A stretch of DNA of 64,000 nucleotides. Source: Domibacillus sp. PGB-M46. Its GTDB lineage: Bacteria; Bacillota; Bacilli; Bacillales; Domibacillaceae. The DNA lies in assembly GCF_022668875.1 (NCBI RefSeq), contig NZ_JAKGCR010000024.1, forward strand, positions 1 through 64,000. Direction: 5' to 3'. This document shows, one piece after another, positions 51,748-59,906 of this stretch (its first letter is position 1; each line of letters begins with the position of its first letter). The translations under genes were made by a program, and so were the position numbers. The notes below the pieces were generated by a model. That model was not told the origin of the DNA and searched no databases. It was given only the letters and a program-made list of their open reading frames with translations.

Positions 51748-52599
51748 ATGAGAAGAGTTATTTTTTCTACTGAAAGCGGAGCCGATTTACCTGTTCATGT
51801 AGCACAAAAGTACGGTGTTCAAATCGTACCCATGCATGTCATCATGGACGGACAGGATTATTTGGATGGCTTCATACCTGTTAGAGATATTTATGACTAC
51901 TATGCACGCACAAAAAAAATACCTTCTACCACCTCAGTCAATTCCAATGAATATCACGAATTTTTCACGAAAATCAAGTCGGATTTTCCTGGCTGCGTTA
52001 TCATTCATATCGGCTACACATCACGTGCCTCTTCTTCTTTTCAAAATGCGGTTACCGCGGCCGGGGAGTTTGACGATATTTTTTTGATTGATGCCTTGAA
52101 TGTGTCAGGCGGCCTTATGGCGATTGTTATGCATGCGGTTACTCTTCTGGAAGCGGAACCTTCTGTCACTCCTTCTGAATTGATCGAAAAAATCGAGTCA
52201 CAGGTTCCTAAATCACGTCTTGCCTTTATTCCCGGCAGCCTTGATTTTTTAAGAGCAGGCGGGCGGGTCTCAAATGCCGCTTATCTCAGCGGATCTTTAT
52301 TGAAAATCAAGCCGCTCATTGAATTAGTGGATGGTAAACTTGTATCAACCAAAAAATACCGTGGCAGTATGAGCCGCGTCACAGTGAAAATGATGCATGA
52401 TTATTTAAATAAGTATAATATCGATAAAGGACAGCTCTATTTTCTTTATTCAATCGGGCTTGATGAGAGTACTAAGAAGCAGATGGATGACATCGCTGAA
52501 GAAGCGGGTTTTCAACATGTTACATGGATCGAAGCTGGTGCCGTTATTTCCACCCATGGCGGTCCTGGCGCCTTTGGAATTGCCGGATTAGAAATATAA
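51748..52599 (+). CDS. DegV-family fatty-acid-binding protein
   Basis: A 283-residue cytoplasmic protein. N-terminal STESGADLPVHVAQKYGVQI, the IPSTTSVNSNEYHEFFTKIK motif and HIGYTSRASSSFQNA are typical, with the C-domain GSLDFLRAGGRVSNAAYLSG and HGGPGAFGIAGLE. DegV (FakB-type) proteins present fatty acids to the FakA kinase in Firmicutes; no kinase gene is adjacent. GGGGAG precedes the ATG. The long bidirectional terminator at 52707 closes the gene. Confidence 0.88.
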   Translation: MRRVIFSTESGADLPVHVAQKYGVQIVPMHVIMDGQDYLDGFIPVRDIYDYYARTKKIPSTTSVNSNEYHEFFTKIKSDFPGCVIIHIGYTSRASSSFQNAVTAAGEFDDIFLIDALNVSGGLMAIVMHAVTLLEAEPSVTPSELIEKIESQVPKSRLAFIPGSLDFLRAGGRVSNAAYLSGSLLKIKPLIELVDGKLVSTKKYRGSMSRVTVKMMHDYLNKYNIDKGQLYFLYSIGLDESTKKQMDDIAEEAGFQHVTWIEAGAVISTHGGPGAFGIAGLEI

Positions 52600-52706
52600 C
52601 TTTCCTAAGATTCTACACCTGTTCAGCAAATTTCAGGCGAACAAAAAAGAAAGAAACAAACAAAAAGAAAAGAGCTCCTGTATAGCTTTGATTTATAAAC
52701 AGATTA

Positions 52707-52757
52707 AATAAAATATAAAAGAACCTTGATCAAACTCAAGGTTCTTTTATATTTTAT
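52707..52757. terminator. Long perfect bidirectional terminator between convergent genes
   Basis: A 22-23 bp stem (arm AAATATAAAAGAACCTTGA and complement) around TCAAAC, with A- and T-rich flanks on both sides. Confidence 0.9.
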
Positions 52758-52867
52758 TCGGTATACAAATTTTGTTTCTTTCATTCGGATGAAAGGCAAA
52801 CCCCAAATTCAGCTATTTAGTGATTGTGAGCACCTTAATTAAACTCCCTATCTTTCAACATCTAAAT

Positions 52868-54271
52868 TTACTCTTCTTTCTTGCGCAACCAGGCGAACAG
52901 GCTGATAACAATTAAAGCAATCATAATACAAGAATACCCCTGAATGGCATGAGTAAGACCCAGCCATTGTCCAACGTAACCAAGCGTTATGACTGGAATA
53001 CTGACTCCTAAATATGTCATCACGAAAAAAGAAGAGGTCATATTTGCTCGATTGTCGTCTGTGGAAATTTGATTAAGGTAAGCTAAACTGCCTGCATAAC
53101 TCGGTCCATTTCCCAATCCGATAAAAATAGTCGTTAAAACGAGCAACAATAAGGATTTTGACCATAAGGTGAGAAATAAACACAGCAGCCCGAGAATTAA
53201 AAGAACATAACCTATTATGATTAAACGAAATACAGGCTGTTTTCTCAATATTACTTGATGAATAGTTGACAAACCTAGAACTAAAGCCACCATGGTCCCT
53301 GAAAAACTAAGACTAGGCTGGTTGGAGAACAGATTAAGGTAGGTCGGTATAACCGACAGCATTAAACTCATAACGCCCCAGGAGAGAAAAGAGGCAGAAG
53401 CCGCCAGCAAGAAAGGCCTTCTTAAAGATTTTGAAATGACTGGTATTTGAAGGACGGTTACACGTTTTGCAGCAGTTTTGCTATCCAACATAAAATTCAG
53501 GCCCAAAAGCCCTGCAATAGCAAGTAAAACATGGACAGCGTAAGAAAATTGCATAGGATAGGGTGAATAATCTCCAAGGAAACCAGAAACAAGCGGCCCT
53601 ACCGCATTTCCCAAAGTTCCGGCAATAGCAGCAACAAATGCGCTTTTTACTTTGTCGTGTTTAGGATGAAAATCTGTCATATACGTAACGGCGATCCCAT
53701 TTAGAATTCCAACTGATAGCCCTTGAAAGCAACGGGCGATAAGTAATCCACTTACACCACTTGACAAGGCAAAACCAACAGAACCTAAAATAGAAAAGAT
53801 GACACCTGCACATAATACATTTTTTCTTCCCCACTGTTTAGAGAACTGCGCAACAATAATAATAGTTGGAATTACAATGAGCGCATAGAGTGCATACAAA
53901 AAAGTAATAATCCCTGAAGACATTTGCCATTCTGATCGGTATACCGCATAAAGAGGAGCGGGAAAATTAGTGCCAAGTAACGTAATACACAAGCAATAGG
54001 CTACTAACCAAAAAGAGTAATGACGTTGTCTAGATATATCTACATCTACTACATGTGATATGTCTCCTAATTGTACAGCAAGAGATTCGAATGACTCATC
54101 GCTTCCCGTAGCAGCAATTTTAATCTTAGTGAGGCTTGTTTTCTTACTCTTTCCCGCTTTAATCTTCTCAATATTATAACCATGGCTTCTAAACAACTCC
54201 GATAACTGAGCCAAAACTCCCGGTTGGTTTTGTACAAGAATTGATATAGTATGAGTCATCACTCTTCTCAT
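52868..54271 (-). CDS. ACT domain (IlvH-like) fused to an MFS transporter
   Basis: A 467-residue protein in one uninterrupted frame. Residues about 6-78 closely resemble the ACT domain of acetolactate synthase small subunits: MTHTISILVQNQPGVLAQLS, FRSHGYNIEKIKAGKS, then VVDVDI. At about residue 85 a 12-helix major facilitator begins (FWLVAYCLCITLLGTNFPAP, ALYALIVIPTIIIVAQFSKQ with motif A-like FSKQWGRKN, FQGLSVGILNGIAVTYMTDF). ACT domains bind amino acids, so a ligand-gated amino-acid or keto-acid exporter is plausible. The start has AGAGAGGAAAGGA. It lies 86 bp downstream of a TrmB-type regulator. I know of no named protein with this architecture. Confidence 0.85.
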   Translation of the reverse strand: MRRVMTHTISILVQNQPGVLAQLSELFRSHGYNIEKIKAGKSKKTSLTKIKIAATGSDESFESLAVQLGDISHVVDVDISRQRHYSFWLVAYCLCITLLGTNFPAPLYAVYRSEWQMSSGIITFLYALYALIVIPTIIIVAQFSKQWGRKNVLCAGVIFSILGSVGFALSSGVSGLLIARCFQGLSVGILNGIAVTYMTDFHPKHDKVKSAFVAAIAGTLGNAVGPLVSGFLGDYSPYPMQFSYAVHVLLAIAGLLGLNFMLDSKTAAKRVTVLQIPVISKSLRRPFLLAASASFLSWGVMSLMLSVIPTYLNLFSNQPSLSFSGTMVALVLGLSTIHQVILRKQPVFRLIIIGYVLLILGLLCLFLTLWSKSLLLLVLTTIFIGLGNGPSYAGSLAYLNQISTDDNRANMTSSFFVMTYLGVSIPVITLGYVGQWLGLTHAIQGYSCIMIALIVISLFAWLRKKEE

Positions 54272-54357
54272 TCCTTTCCTCTCTAATTCTCTTCCGCATT
54301 CATTTTAGGTGTTATAAACCTAACGCCTATTTAAAAAAGCAAAGAAAAGACGGCTCA

Positions 54358-55167
54358 TTATTCGAACCGTTTTCCTGTAACTACGTAGTACAAATCTGGG
54401 TCATTTCTCCAAAAAGATTGTACTTTATCAATTCCTACTTCTTTTGTGAGCTCCCCAAATGCAATATCATGTCTGATATATTCGGTTGCCACTAAAACCA
54501 AGGCGGGGTCTTTTGTTTTAACTGCCCAAGCAGCTGTATCAGGAGAGAAATTGGCAATTAATACTTCTTCCTTATCCCGGACAACAATTGTTAAGTGTCC
54601 GCCCATCCGTTTTTCTGATATATCATGAGCCATAAAATCATGGTGGTATGTGATACCTAGTTTCGTGTTTGGTTCTGAAAAAAGCATTGAAAATACCTTG
54701 ATTTTCTCACTAACCTTTTTCTCTATCACTTTCTTAACAGCTGAGGCTTGAGGACTCCAAATGGATAACCAGACTTCTTCTTGCGCCTTGTCAATCATTT
54801 CAATGATTTCAGTCATCACCTTCTCATCACTATTTACACGCCAAATTACATCTGTTTCTTGTTCATTTTCTAACGATAGCAGATTCTTTTCTAGAAAATC
54901 GAAAGACTCATCAAAGCTTTTCCGCATCCGCTGGATTAATTCTTTCGCCGGAAGAGGCACATACTTCACGGGCTCTGAAGGAACAGTATAAATAGCCCCT
55001 TTATCCAACAACTTGCCTAAAACCTCATAAATCATAGAGCGTGGCACACCAGATCGCTTGCTGACCTCGTACCCTGTTACAGGTGAATTTTTCAACAAAT
55101 TAATATAGGCTTTACATTCGTATTGGGAAAAGCCTAGTTTTTGCAATTCTTTAAAGATTTCCTCCAT
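54358..55167 (-). CDS. TrmB-family transcriptional regulator
   Basis: A 269-residue regulator. The N-terminal winged helix reads LGFSQYECKAYINLLKNSPV, then GYEVSKRSGVPRSMIYEVLG, YTVPSEPVKYVPLPA. A coiled coil follows, then the TrmB effector domain (DVIWRVNSDEKVMTEIIEMI, EEVWLSIWSPQASAVKKVIE, GGHLTIVVRDKEEVLIANFS). TrmB proteins usually bind sugars. It precedes the ACT-MFS gene in the same direction, and a near-palindrome upstream may be its own operator. Confidence 0.87.
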   Translation of the reverse strand: MEEIFKELQKLGFSQYECKAYINLLKNSPVTGYEVSKRSGVPRSMIYEVLGKLLDKGAIYTVPSEPVKYVPLPAKELIQRMRKSFDESFDFLEKNLLSLENEQETDVIWRVNSDEKVMTEIIEMIDKAQEEVWLSIWSPQASAVKKVIEKKVSEKIKVFSMLFSEPNTKLGITYHHDFMAHDISEKRMGGHLTIVVRDKEEVLIANFSPDTAAWAVKTKDPALVLVATEYIRHDIAFGELTKEVGIDKVQSFWRNDPDLYYVVTGKRFE

Positions 55168-55186
55168 TAGCTTCTCCCTTGGTTAG

Positions 55187-55207
55187 TAGTTATTATAATA
55201 ATTACTA
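55187..55207. promoter_or_regulatory. Candidate operator of the TrmB regulator
   Basis: TAGTTATTAT-A-ATAATTACTA is palindromic except for one mismatched pair, 20 bp before the TrmB start codon. Its AT-rich inverted layout suits a TrmB-type autorepressor site. Confidence 0.5.
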
Positions 55208-55859
55208 TATGTATTCTTTATATGAGTGTCAATGGCGTTATTACTCATTTATATCCATTCGATTTTTCTCTAGCATTTTTAATGGCTATCCCCCAATCGA
55301 AATATAAACCTATAAATAAAAAAAGAACCAAAAGTCGTTTGTATTAAGATTTTAAACGAGAAGAGAAGCGTTTCTTAGCAGCCTCCCTATTCGCTTGCCC
55401 TCTTAATACAACACCTGTTTTGCTAGTTGCTGTAATGACAAAAATATAGAGCTTAACCTTAAAAGAAATTATAGTTTAAAGTCTAAAGTAAAGCTTTATG
55501 CTTCTTTTTTTACTTTTTATCCCCCTTTAAATAACGATATTTTTCAAATGATCTACTAAATTTTAAAGAGGACGAATCGACTTAATCTGAGGAAAAGAAG
55601 TTTGCAGAGCACCTAGATTCAATTTTTTCCCATTTAATACTTTTCCTTTCAAAATTCCCTTTTACTTATAGTTTAGTTTCGATTATTATAGATTAGGTCT
55701 GTTGAATCAATCTTTTTAACCCAGTTTGCTTTTTTATTTTGTACATATTCTTTCAAACAGACAAGATTGAAGGACATGAATTTGATGTATAGTCGTTCAT
55801 CCTTACCTGCTTGGCAGGAATGAACTTGCTATAAAACTGCTGAAAGAGGACGTGTCATC
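55208..55859. other. Long AT-rich intergenic region
   Basis: No protein-like frame on either strand and no clear terminator. It should hold the divergent promoters of the TrmB gene and the DUF4234-type gene at 55860. Nothing else recognised. Confidence 0.5.
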
Positions 55860-56201
55860 ATGGTAAAGCAACGCAGCGTTGCAATTGCAATCATTCTTAG
55901 CTTAATTACATGCGGTCTGTACACTTTGTACTGGCAGTACACATTGTCGGAGGATCTTCGTGAACTCAGCCGCGATTACTCTTTATCTGGAGGAATGGCC
56001 ATTCTTTTAGGACTGATTACGTGTGGACTTTATACGTTATACTGGTACTATAAAATCGGCCGGGCTTTACGAACAGCACAAGAAACGAAAGGTGTTTCTT
56101 CTTCAGATCAAGGCGTTCTATTTGTCATTTTAGGGGTGTTTGGATTTGGGATTATATCCATGGCAATCGCTCAGGCAGAGATTAATAAGCTCGTGGACTA
56201 A
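55860..56201 (+). CDS. DUF4234-type small membrane protein with duplicated motif
   Basis: A 113-residue membrane protein. The segment LITCGLYTLYW occurs twice (residues about 15-25 and 52-62), followed by Y-K/L polar stretches, and a third hydrophobic segment (GVLFVILGVFGFGIISMAIA) ends near the C-terminal NKLVD. The repeated CGLYTLYW is the signature of this family of Firmicute membrane proteins of unknown function. AAGAGGA precedes the ATG. It overlaps the DUF2752 frame downstream. Confidence 0.8.
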   Translation: MVKQRSVAIAIILSLITCGLYTLYWQYTLSEDLRELSRDYSLSGGMAILLGLITCGLYTLYWYYKIGRALRTAQETKGVSSSDQGVLFVILGVFGFGIISMAIAQAEINKLVD

Positions 56202-56580
56202 TAGAAAAGCGTGGGAAAGAAAGCTTTTGATAGGGGCTGCATTTCTCATAGCAGCCCTTATTTACCTTAAAGTTCTTTCTCCAAAATGGGGCCTGCATAT
56301 TCCTTGTTTGTTCCGGGAAGCAACAGGCTTTTACTGCCCCGGCTGTGGTGTCACAAGAGCATCCTTAGCCCTGATTGATGGGAATTTGTATCAATCTTTC
56401 CGCTATAATATGCTCGTTTATGTCCTGATCCCTTTCTTTGGACTTTATTTATACTGGTCTCATAAGGGAAACCGAGTATGGGCTGAACGCTTAATGGTCA
56501 GCGCAGCCATTCTGGCACTTTTATTCGGAATCATACGAAACACAGAAACAGGCGCTATTTGGGCACCTGTATCACTTTAA
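56140..56580 (+). CDS. DUF2752 membrane protein
   Basis: A protein with the DUF2752 core IPCLFREATGFYCPGCGVTR then ALIDGNLYQSFRYN, flanked by hydrophobic segments (LLIGAAFLIAALIYLKVL, MLVYVLIPFFGLYLYW, AAILALLFGIIR). The CPGCG-TR motif may bind metal. The frame is open from ATG 56140, but the true start is probably later (TTG near 56227), since the first 25 codons overlap the preceding gene in another frame. Co-transcribed with the DUF4234-type gene; the two families are often neighbours. Confidence 0.8.
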   Translation: MDLGLYPWQSLRQRLISSWTNRKAWERKLLIGAAFLIAALIYLKVLSPKWGLHIPCLFREATGFYCPGCGVTRASLALIDGNLYQSFRYNMLVYVLIPFFGLYLYWSHKGNRVWAERLMVSAAILALLFGIIRNTETGAIWAPVSL

Positions 56581-56585
56581 AGCAG

Positions 56586-56615
56586 AAAAAGGACACGGTT
56601 TACTGTGTCCTTTTC
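56586..56615 (+). terminator. Terminator of the DUF4234-DUF2752 pair
   Basis: AAAAGGACAC-loop-GTGTCCTTTT then CTTG. Confidence 0.85.
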
Positions 56616-56661
56616 TTGTACCCTTACCTTGTTTTAGTCATGATTTTATTCATGTGCAACA

Positions 56662-56967
56662 TTAATCCTCAGCCATTAGGAGCAGTGCATCTTTCCCTTT
56701 CATCCCTGCCGCAATGCCGAGCTTTTTCGCTTCATCAGTGATCGATTCCAACGGCGCTTCCAACAATTGTTCAATTGTGGTTACACCTAGTGCACGGCCT
56801 GCAATAATGCCTCTCTCTTTTTTCTTATTCAGTATTTCCACATCTAAAGCTCCGCACATAATATAGCCTTTTTCATTTGTTACAGCAGAGAAATACGTTT
56901 TCGGAAAGTTAATCGTTACGGCGGTAAACTGTTTTCCTTCAATAACTACTGGATACATGTTTATCAT
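56662..56967 (-). CDS. yunC: YunC-family protein (DUF1805)
   Basis: A 101-residue cytoplasmic protein from ATG 56967 (MINMYPVVIEGKQFTAVTIN), behind AAGGAG; the open frame extends 31 codons upstream but without family similarity. GYIMCGALDVEILNKK, GIIAGRALGVTTIEQLLEAP and LGIAAGMKGKDALLLM follow the B. subtilis YunC pattern throughout. Function unknown. Confidence 0.85.
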   Translation of the reverse strand: MINMYPVVIEGKQFTAVTINFPKTYFSAVTNEKGYIMCGALDVEILNKKKERGIIAGRALGVTTIEQLLEAPLESITDEAKKLGIAAGMKGKDALLLMAED

Positions 56968-57073
56968 ACATTCCAACACTCCTTCCTCCCTATAAGGTAT
57001 AGATAGGAAAGGAAAATGTGCAGTGGTTTTGCCTAATATAAAATTATCCAGTTTTCGCACGCCCTATTTGTTA

Positions 57074-57568
57074 GCATTTTTCGAGCTTTTCGGATCACTA
57101 ACCAGCTAAATACTCAGCAGAAATGGAAGGAATTTGCACATGAGCTCTGCCATTTTCTTTGTCATGCTGGCAATCAAGAAACTCTCCCCTTACCTTTTAT
57201 ACGGTCACAAGAGGGCAGGCGCAGGCTTTTTCTTATCATTTTTGTCTCCCTACTTTTATGTCGGAGAACCTGCATGTGCCGGATACTGAAGATGCTGCAG
57301 CGGCAGTTATAAATGAAGTTTTCAACGTAGAATATGAATTTGCTTTAGAACGCCTGCGCCATTGGATTATTCAGCAAGCCTCCATTTTGTCCAGCTGCAA
57401 GAGTGGCAAGCTAAGACCTTCACCCTTCACTTCTGCATGCCGACTTTTATGCTTGAAAAATTAGATCTGCTCCTCGATAAACGGCTGGCCGTTAATAAAG
57501 CTGCAGAGTTATTTAATGTGGAATATTTTTTGCGGAAGAGCGCCTTGCTCTCTGGGAGATTCAAATGA
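57074..57568 (+). pseudogene. ImmA/IrrE-like metallopeptidase pseudogene with duplicated C-terminal half
   Basis: A zinc peptidase motif is readable (WKEFAHELCHFLCHAGNQ, the HExxH type). After a frame change come FSYHFCLPTFMSENL and VINEVFNVEYEFALERLR. A second, partly shifted copy of the same block follows: LQEWQAKTFTLHFCMPTFML then ELFNVEYFLRKSALL. No intact frame joins them. ImmA-type proteases cleave the phage or ICE repressor encoded beside them; no repressor gene is nearby, so it is a stray mobile-element remnant. Confidence 0.65.
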
Positions 57569-57645
57569 TGGGCGTTATGTACGGAAAATCTCCTTTTCTT
57601 TTATGATGAGGAGTTTATTTTAAACTTTAATAAAAATTTCAGAAA

Positions 57646-57695
57646 CAAAAAAGACCTTATAGTACTTTTGATAAAAGTATCTTTGCAAGGTCTTT
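57646..57695 (-). terminator. Terminator of the gene at 57723
   Basis: AAGACCTT...AAGGTCTT with an inner TACTTTT/AAAAGTA stem, then TTTT on the minus strand. Confidence 0.75.
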
Positions 57696-57722
57696 CTTGA
57701 TGACTGTATGCATACCCTTGGC

Positions 57723-58199
57723 CTAATGGTCGTCTCCCTGCTCAAGCCGGCCATCCTGCTGTCCCGCTAATTCCATTTCATGAAAAAGCGAGAGTTCAGA
57801 AAGGTCAGTATGGTCGTCGGGGCCGACTTTGTTGGTCAGATAGCCTTCATAGCGCACGTCCATCATGGCGATAAATCCTTCTGGTTTATCTAAAACAGTC
57901 TGTCCCGTTAATTCATAAACAGGCAGCGCAGTTTGAACAAAACGCATTTTTTCATGATGGGTAAAGTTGTCCCAATCCGTCATGGAAAACGAGTGAAGGG
58001 TTTCTTTGCTGATGGCCTGTTCACCCAAAAAACTAGGTTTCTCCCCACCTGTATTTTCAGAAGCAGCAAAGGGTTCTATTTTTCCAAACAGGCTGGAACG
58101 AGACCCTTCTTCCCATATAGTGGATAAGCTTAACCCAGCACCAACACCTATTAGTACCATAAAAACTGGCGCAAACAGTAACATGAGTACGTATTTCAT
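57723..58199 (-). CDS. Hypothetical membrane-anchored protein
   Basis: A 158-residue protein from ATG 58199, which has AAGGAG 9 nt upstream (the ATG three codons earlier is too close). One N-terminal membrane segment (YVLMLLFAPVFMVLIGVGAG) is followed by an acidic extracytoplasmic or cytosolic part (KETLHSFSMTDWDNFTHHEK, GQTVLDKPEGFIAMMDVRYE). No family recognised. It has a structured leader and its own terminator. Confidence 0.7.
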   Translation of the reverse strand: MKYVLMLLFAPVFMVLIGVGAGLSLSTIWEEGSRSSLFGKIEPFAASENTGGEKPSFLGEQAISKETLHSFSMTDWDNFTHHEKMRFVQTALPVYELTGQTVLDKPEGFIAMMDVRYEGYLTNKVGPDDHTDLSELSLFHEMELAGQQDGRLEQGDDH

Positions 58200-58325
58200 A
58201 AGAGGCATCTCCTTTTTTACCTAGTGCGCTAGGTGTCCCGATATAAATAGATGCCGGAGATTTTTGCTTTGTTGTTTTCTCGTAAAACAAAGACGCCGTT
58301 CTCCGTAACTCCTATCTTTTCAACA
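58200..58325 (-). ncRNA. Structured 5' leader of the gene at 57723
   Basis: On the minus strand GGAGA...TCTCC encloses CTTTGTTTT-ACGAG-AAAACAACAAAG, and a second hairpin ACCTAG-CGCA-CTAGGT sits just before the RBS AAGGAG. The nested layout resembles a regulatory leader. I could not match it to a known riboswitch class. Confidence 0.35.
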
Positions 58326-58419
58326 AAGGAGGAAATTTATTCAAAATATTTTTAAAATAAAATTTTTGGTAAATAACTTTATTCATTTTCCTTTATAGAA
58401 AAACAGACAATTAACACAA

Positions 58420-58454
58420 TAAAAGCATCCATGAATTTCTTCATGGATGCTTCC
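58420..58454 (-). terminator. Terminator of the Tyr/Pro/Gly-rich gene
   Basis: AAGCATCCATGAA-GAAA-TTCATGGATGCTT followed by TTATTG on the minus strand. Confidence 0.85.
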
Positions 58455-58487
58455 TCATTTTCTAATTTACTTTATACACAGTGTTTT

Positions 58488-58856
58488 TTAGCTGTCCTGC
58501 CCTCTATCATAGCCATCTCCGCCGCCAGTATATCCACCTGACTGCCCTCCACCGTAGCCATATCCGCCGCCAGAATACCCGTCTGACTGCCCTCCACCGT
58601 AACCATATCCGCCGCCGTATCCAGGGTAATGAGGGTAGCGCGGGTAGCGTGGATAGCGTGGATAACGCGGGTATGGGTAATACGGATAAAATGGAAATAA
58701 AGGGAACAATGGAAAGTATGGGTAACGCGGCTGCCGTGGTCTTGGATAGTAGTGATACGGCTGTTGTACCTCTAGTGCTTCATCAAACTCGCCCTGTTCG
58801 TGAGAGAAAAATTCTTCCGGATATACATTTTGATCTTCCAACATTAAACCCTCCAT
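58488..58856 (-). CDS. Low-complexity Tyr/Pro/Gly-rich protein, coat-like
   Basis: A 122-residue protein with three zones: an acidic N terminus (LEDQNVYPEEFFSHEQGEFD), a Tyr/Pro/Phe-rich middle (YPRYPRYPRYPRYPHY and FPLFPLFPFYPYYP), and a Gly/Tyr-rich tail with near-repeats GGYGYGGGQSDGYSG. Such composition is common in spore coat and exosporium proteins and in self-assembling proteins; spore function is an inference. The start is unclear: the best RBS (AAGGAG) fits an out-of-frame ATG, while ATG 58844 has GGAGGG. A terminator follows. Confidence 0.65.
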   Translation of the reverse strand: MEGLMLEDQNVYPEEFFSHEQGEFDEALEVQQPYHYYPRPRQPRYPYFPLFPLFPFYPYYPYPRYPRYPRYPRYPHYPGYGGGYGYGGGQSDGYSGGGYGYGGGQSGGYTGGGDGYDRGQDS

Positions 58857-59327
58857 CCATTTGACTTTCTCCTTACTGTATTCAAATGGATGACAGCTGG
58901 TATGGGCATTTGTTTAAAAAAAGAATTTCTTTGCATTTCTTTATAAAGAATTTTTATGAGTGCCTGTACAAATGAAGGATAATAGCAGAATAATTTCAAA
59001 GAAAATTTAAGCTGGCCTTTCGGCGTATAACCTAAAAAGTACTCTTTTCACAAACAGTCCTTTAAAACATAAGACGGTTTATGTTTATTATTTTGTTTAA
59101 AGAAAGTGACAAAAGACTATAAAAAAGCCCGCAGGCACTCTCCAAACTAAAAAGTAGCTGCGGACTGCAATCGCCCATTATAATACGTGTTTTTACTCAT
59201 ATGTCAGAAGTACATTTATGCTCTTCCGGCTTTCTTACTTTTCAAGAATGTACTTACATAAGTATTGCAATTAATAATATAAAAAGAAAAATCCTACATA
59301 CAAATCTTAATTTAGTAAGCGATTTCA
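58857..59327. other. Intergenic region
   Basis: No gene recognised. A weak hairpin (GCCCGCAGGC...) lies near 59125-59165. The open plus-strand frame at 59201 has no RBS and overlaps the MerR gene antisense. Confidence 0.4.
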
Positions 59328-59621
59328 TTATTGCAGTCCATCTACAAGGCCGTATGCAGTTTCTCTCTTTCTTTCAGCTTGCTCCATCTCTTTTCTGATT
59401 TCCTTCGTTAAATAGCCTTCTTTAATTTTACTGGAGATTTCGACTAATTTTTCGATATCTGAAAACGAATATTTTCGGGTATTCGCTTTTGATTTTTGAG
59501 GAGAGATCAATTTTTGCTCTTCATAATAACGGATCTTTCTATAGGATAGGGCTGTTAATTCACTTACTACACCAATACTGATTGCTTTTATCTCTTTGTA
59601 TGGTTCATTTTTAAACGACAT
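59328..59621 (-). CDS. TnrA/GlnR-like MerR-family regulator, short
   Basis: A 97-residue regulator from ATG 59621 (AAAGGGG upstream). The DNA-binding domain, ISIGVVSELTALSYRKIRYY with EEQKLISPQKSKANTRKYSF, follows TnrA/GlnR of Bacillus nearly residue for residue. After the dimer helix (KIKEGYLTKEIRKEMEQAER) the protein ends in ETAYGLVDGLQ and lacks the C-terminal tail by which TnrA and GlnR contact glutamine synthetase. It may bind the same nitrogen-control sites without that feedback. Confidence 0.78.
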   Translation of the reverse strand: MSFKNEPYKEIKAISIGVVSELTALSYRKIRYYEEQKLISPQKSKANTRKYSFSDIEKLVEISSKIKEGYLTKEIRKEMEQAERKRETAYGLVDGLQ

Positions 59622-59849
59622 AAGCTTCTTCCCCTTTACCCTAAGATTGTTGTGTTTGTTTAGTGAATAAAGCAATTCCTTCATTTGATGACTAGAAATA
59701 CGCTTTTTAGAGCCTTGTCATTGATAATCTTATATTCACACAACTAACACATTCGCTAAATATTATTTTCTCATCTCACGAGATAAAATGGGATTTTGTG
59801 TTAAAATTTCTAACAAACAAATTTAATAAAACTTAAATAAGGTCCATTG

Positions 59850-59896
59850 AACTACCGCCCACTTACCTGACGGTTGAAGTGGGGGATGTTCTCTCC
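59850..59896. mobile_element. Solo IS200/IS605-like end hairpin
   Basis: CCCACTT-ACCTGACGGTTG-AAGTGGG in the context ACTACCGCCC...GGGGGATGTTCTC resembles the imperfect hairpin at the ends of IS200/IS605 (tnpB-carrying) elements in Firmicutes. No transposase or TnpB frame is present, so it is a remnant or a non-autonomous element. Confidence 0.45.
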
Positions 59897-59906
59897 AAAG
59901 ATGATA

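Noticed and set aside
58481-58864. Plus-strand frame opposite the Tyr/Pro/Gly-rich gene
   Set aside because: It lacks an RBS and its repeats are just the complement of the minus-strand coding repeats; the minus-strand gene has a terminator.
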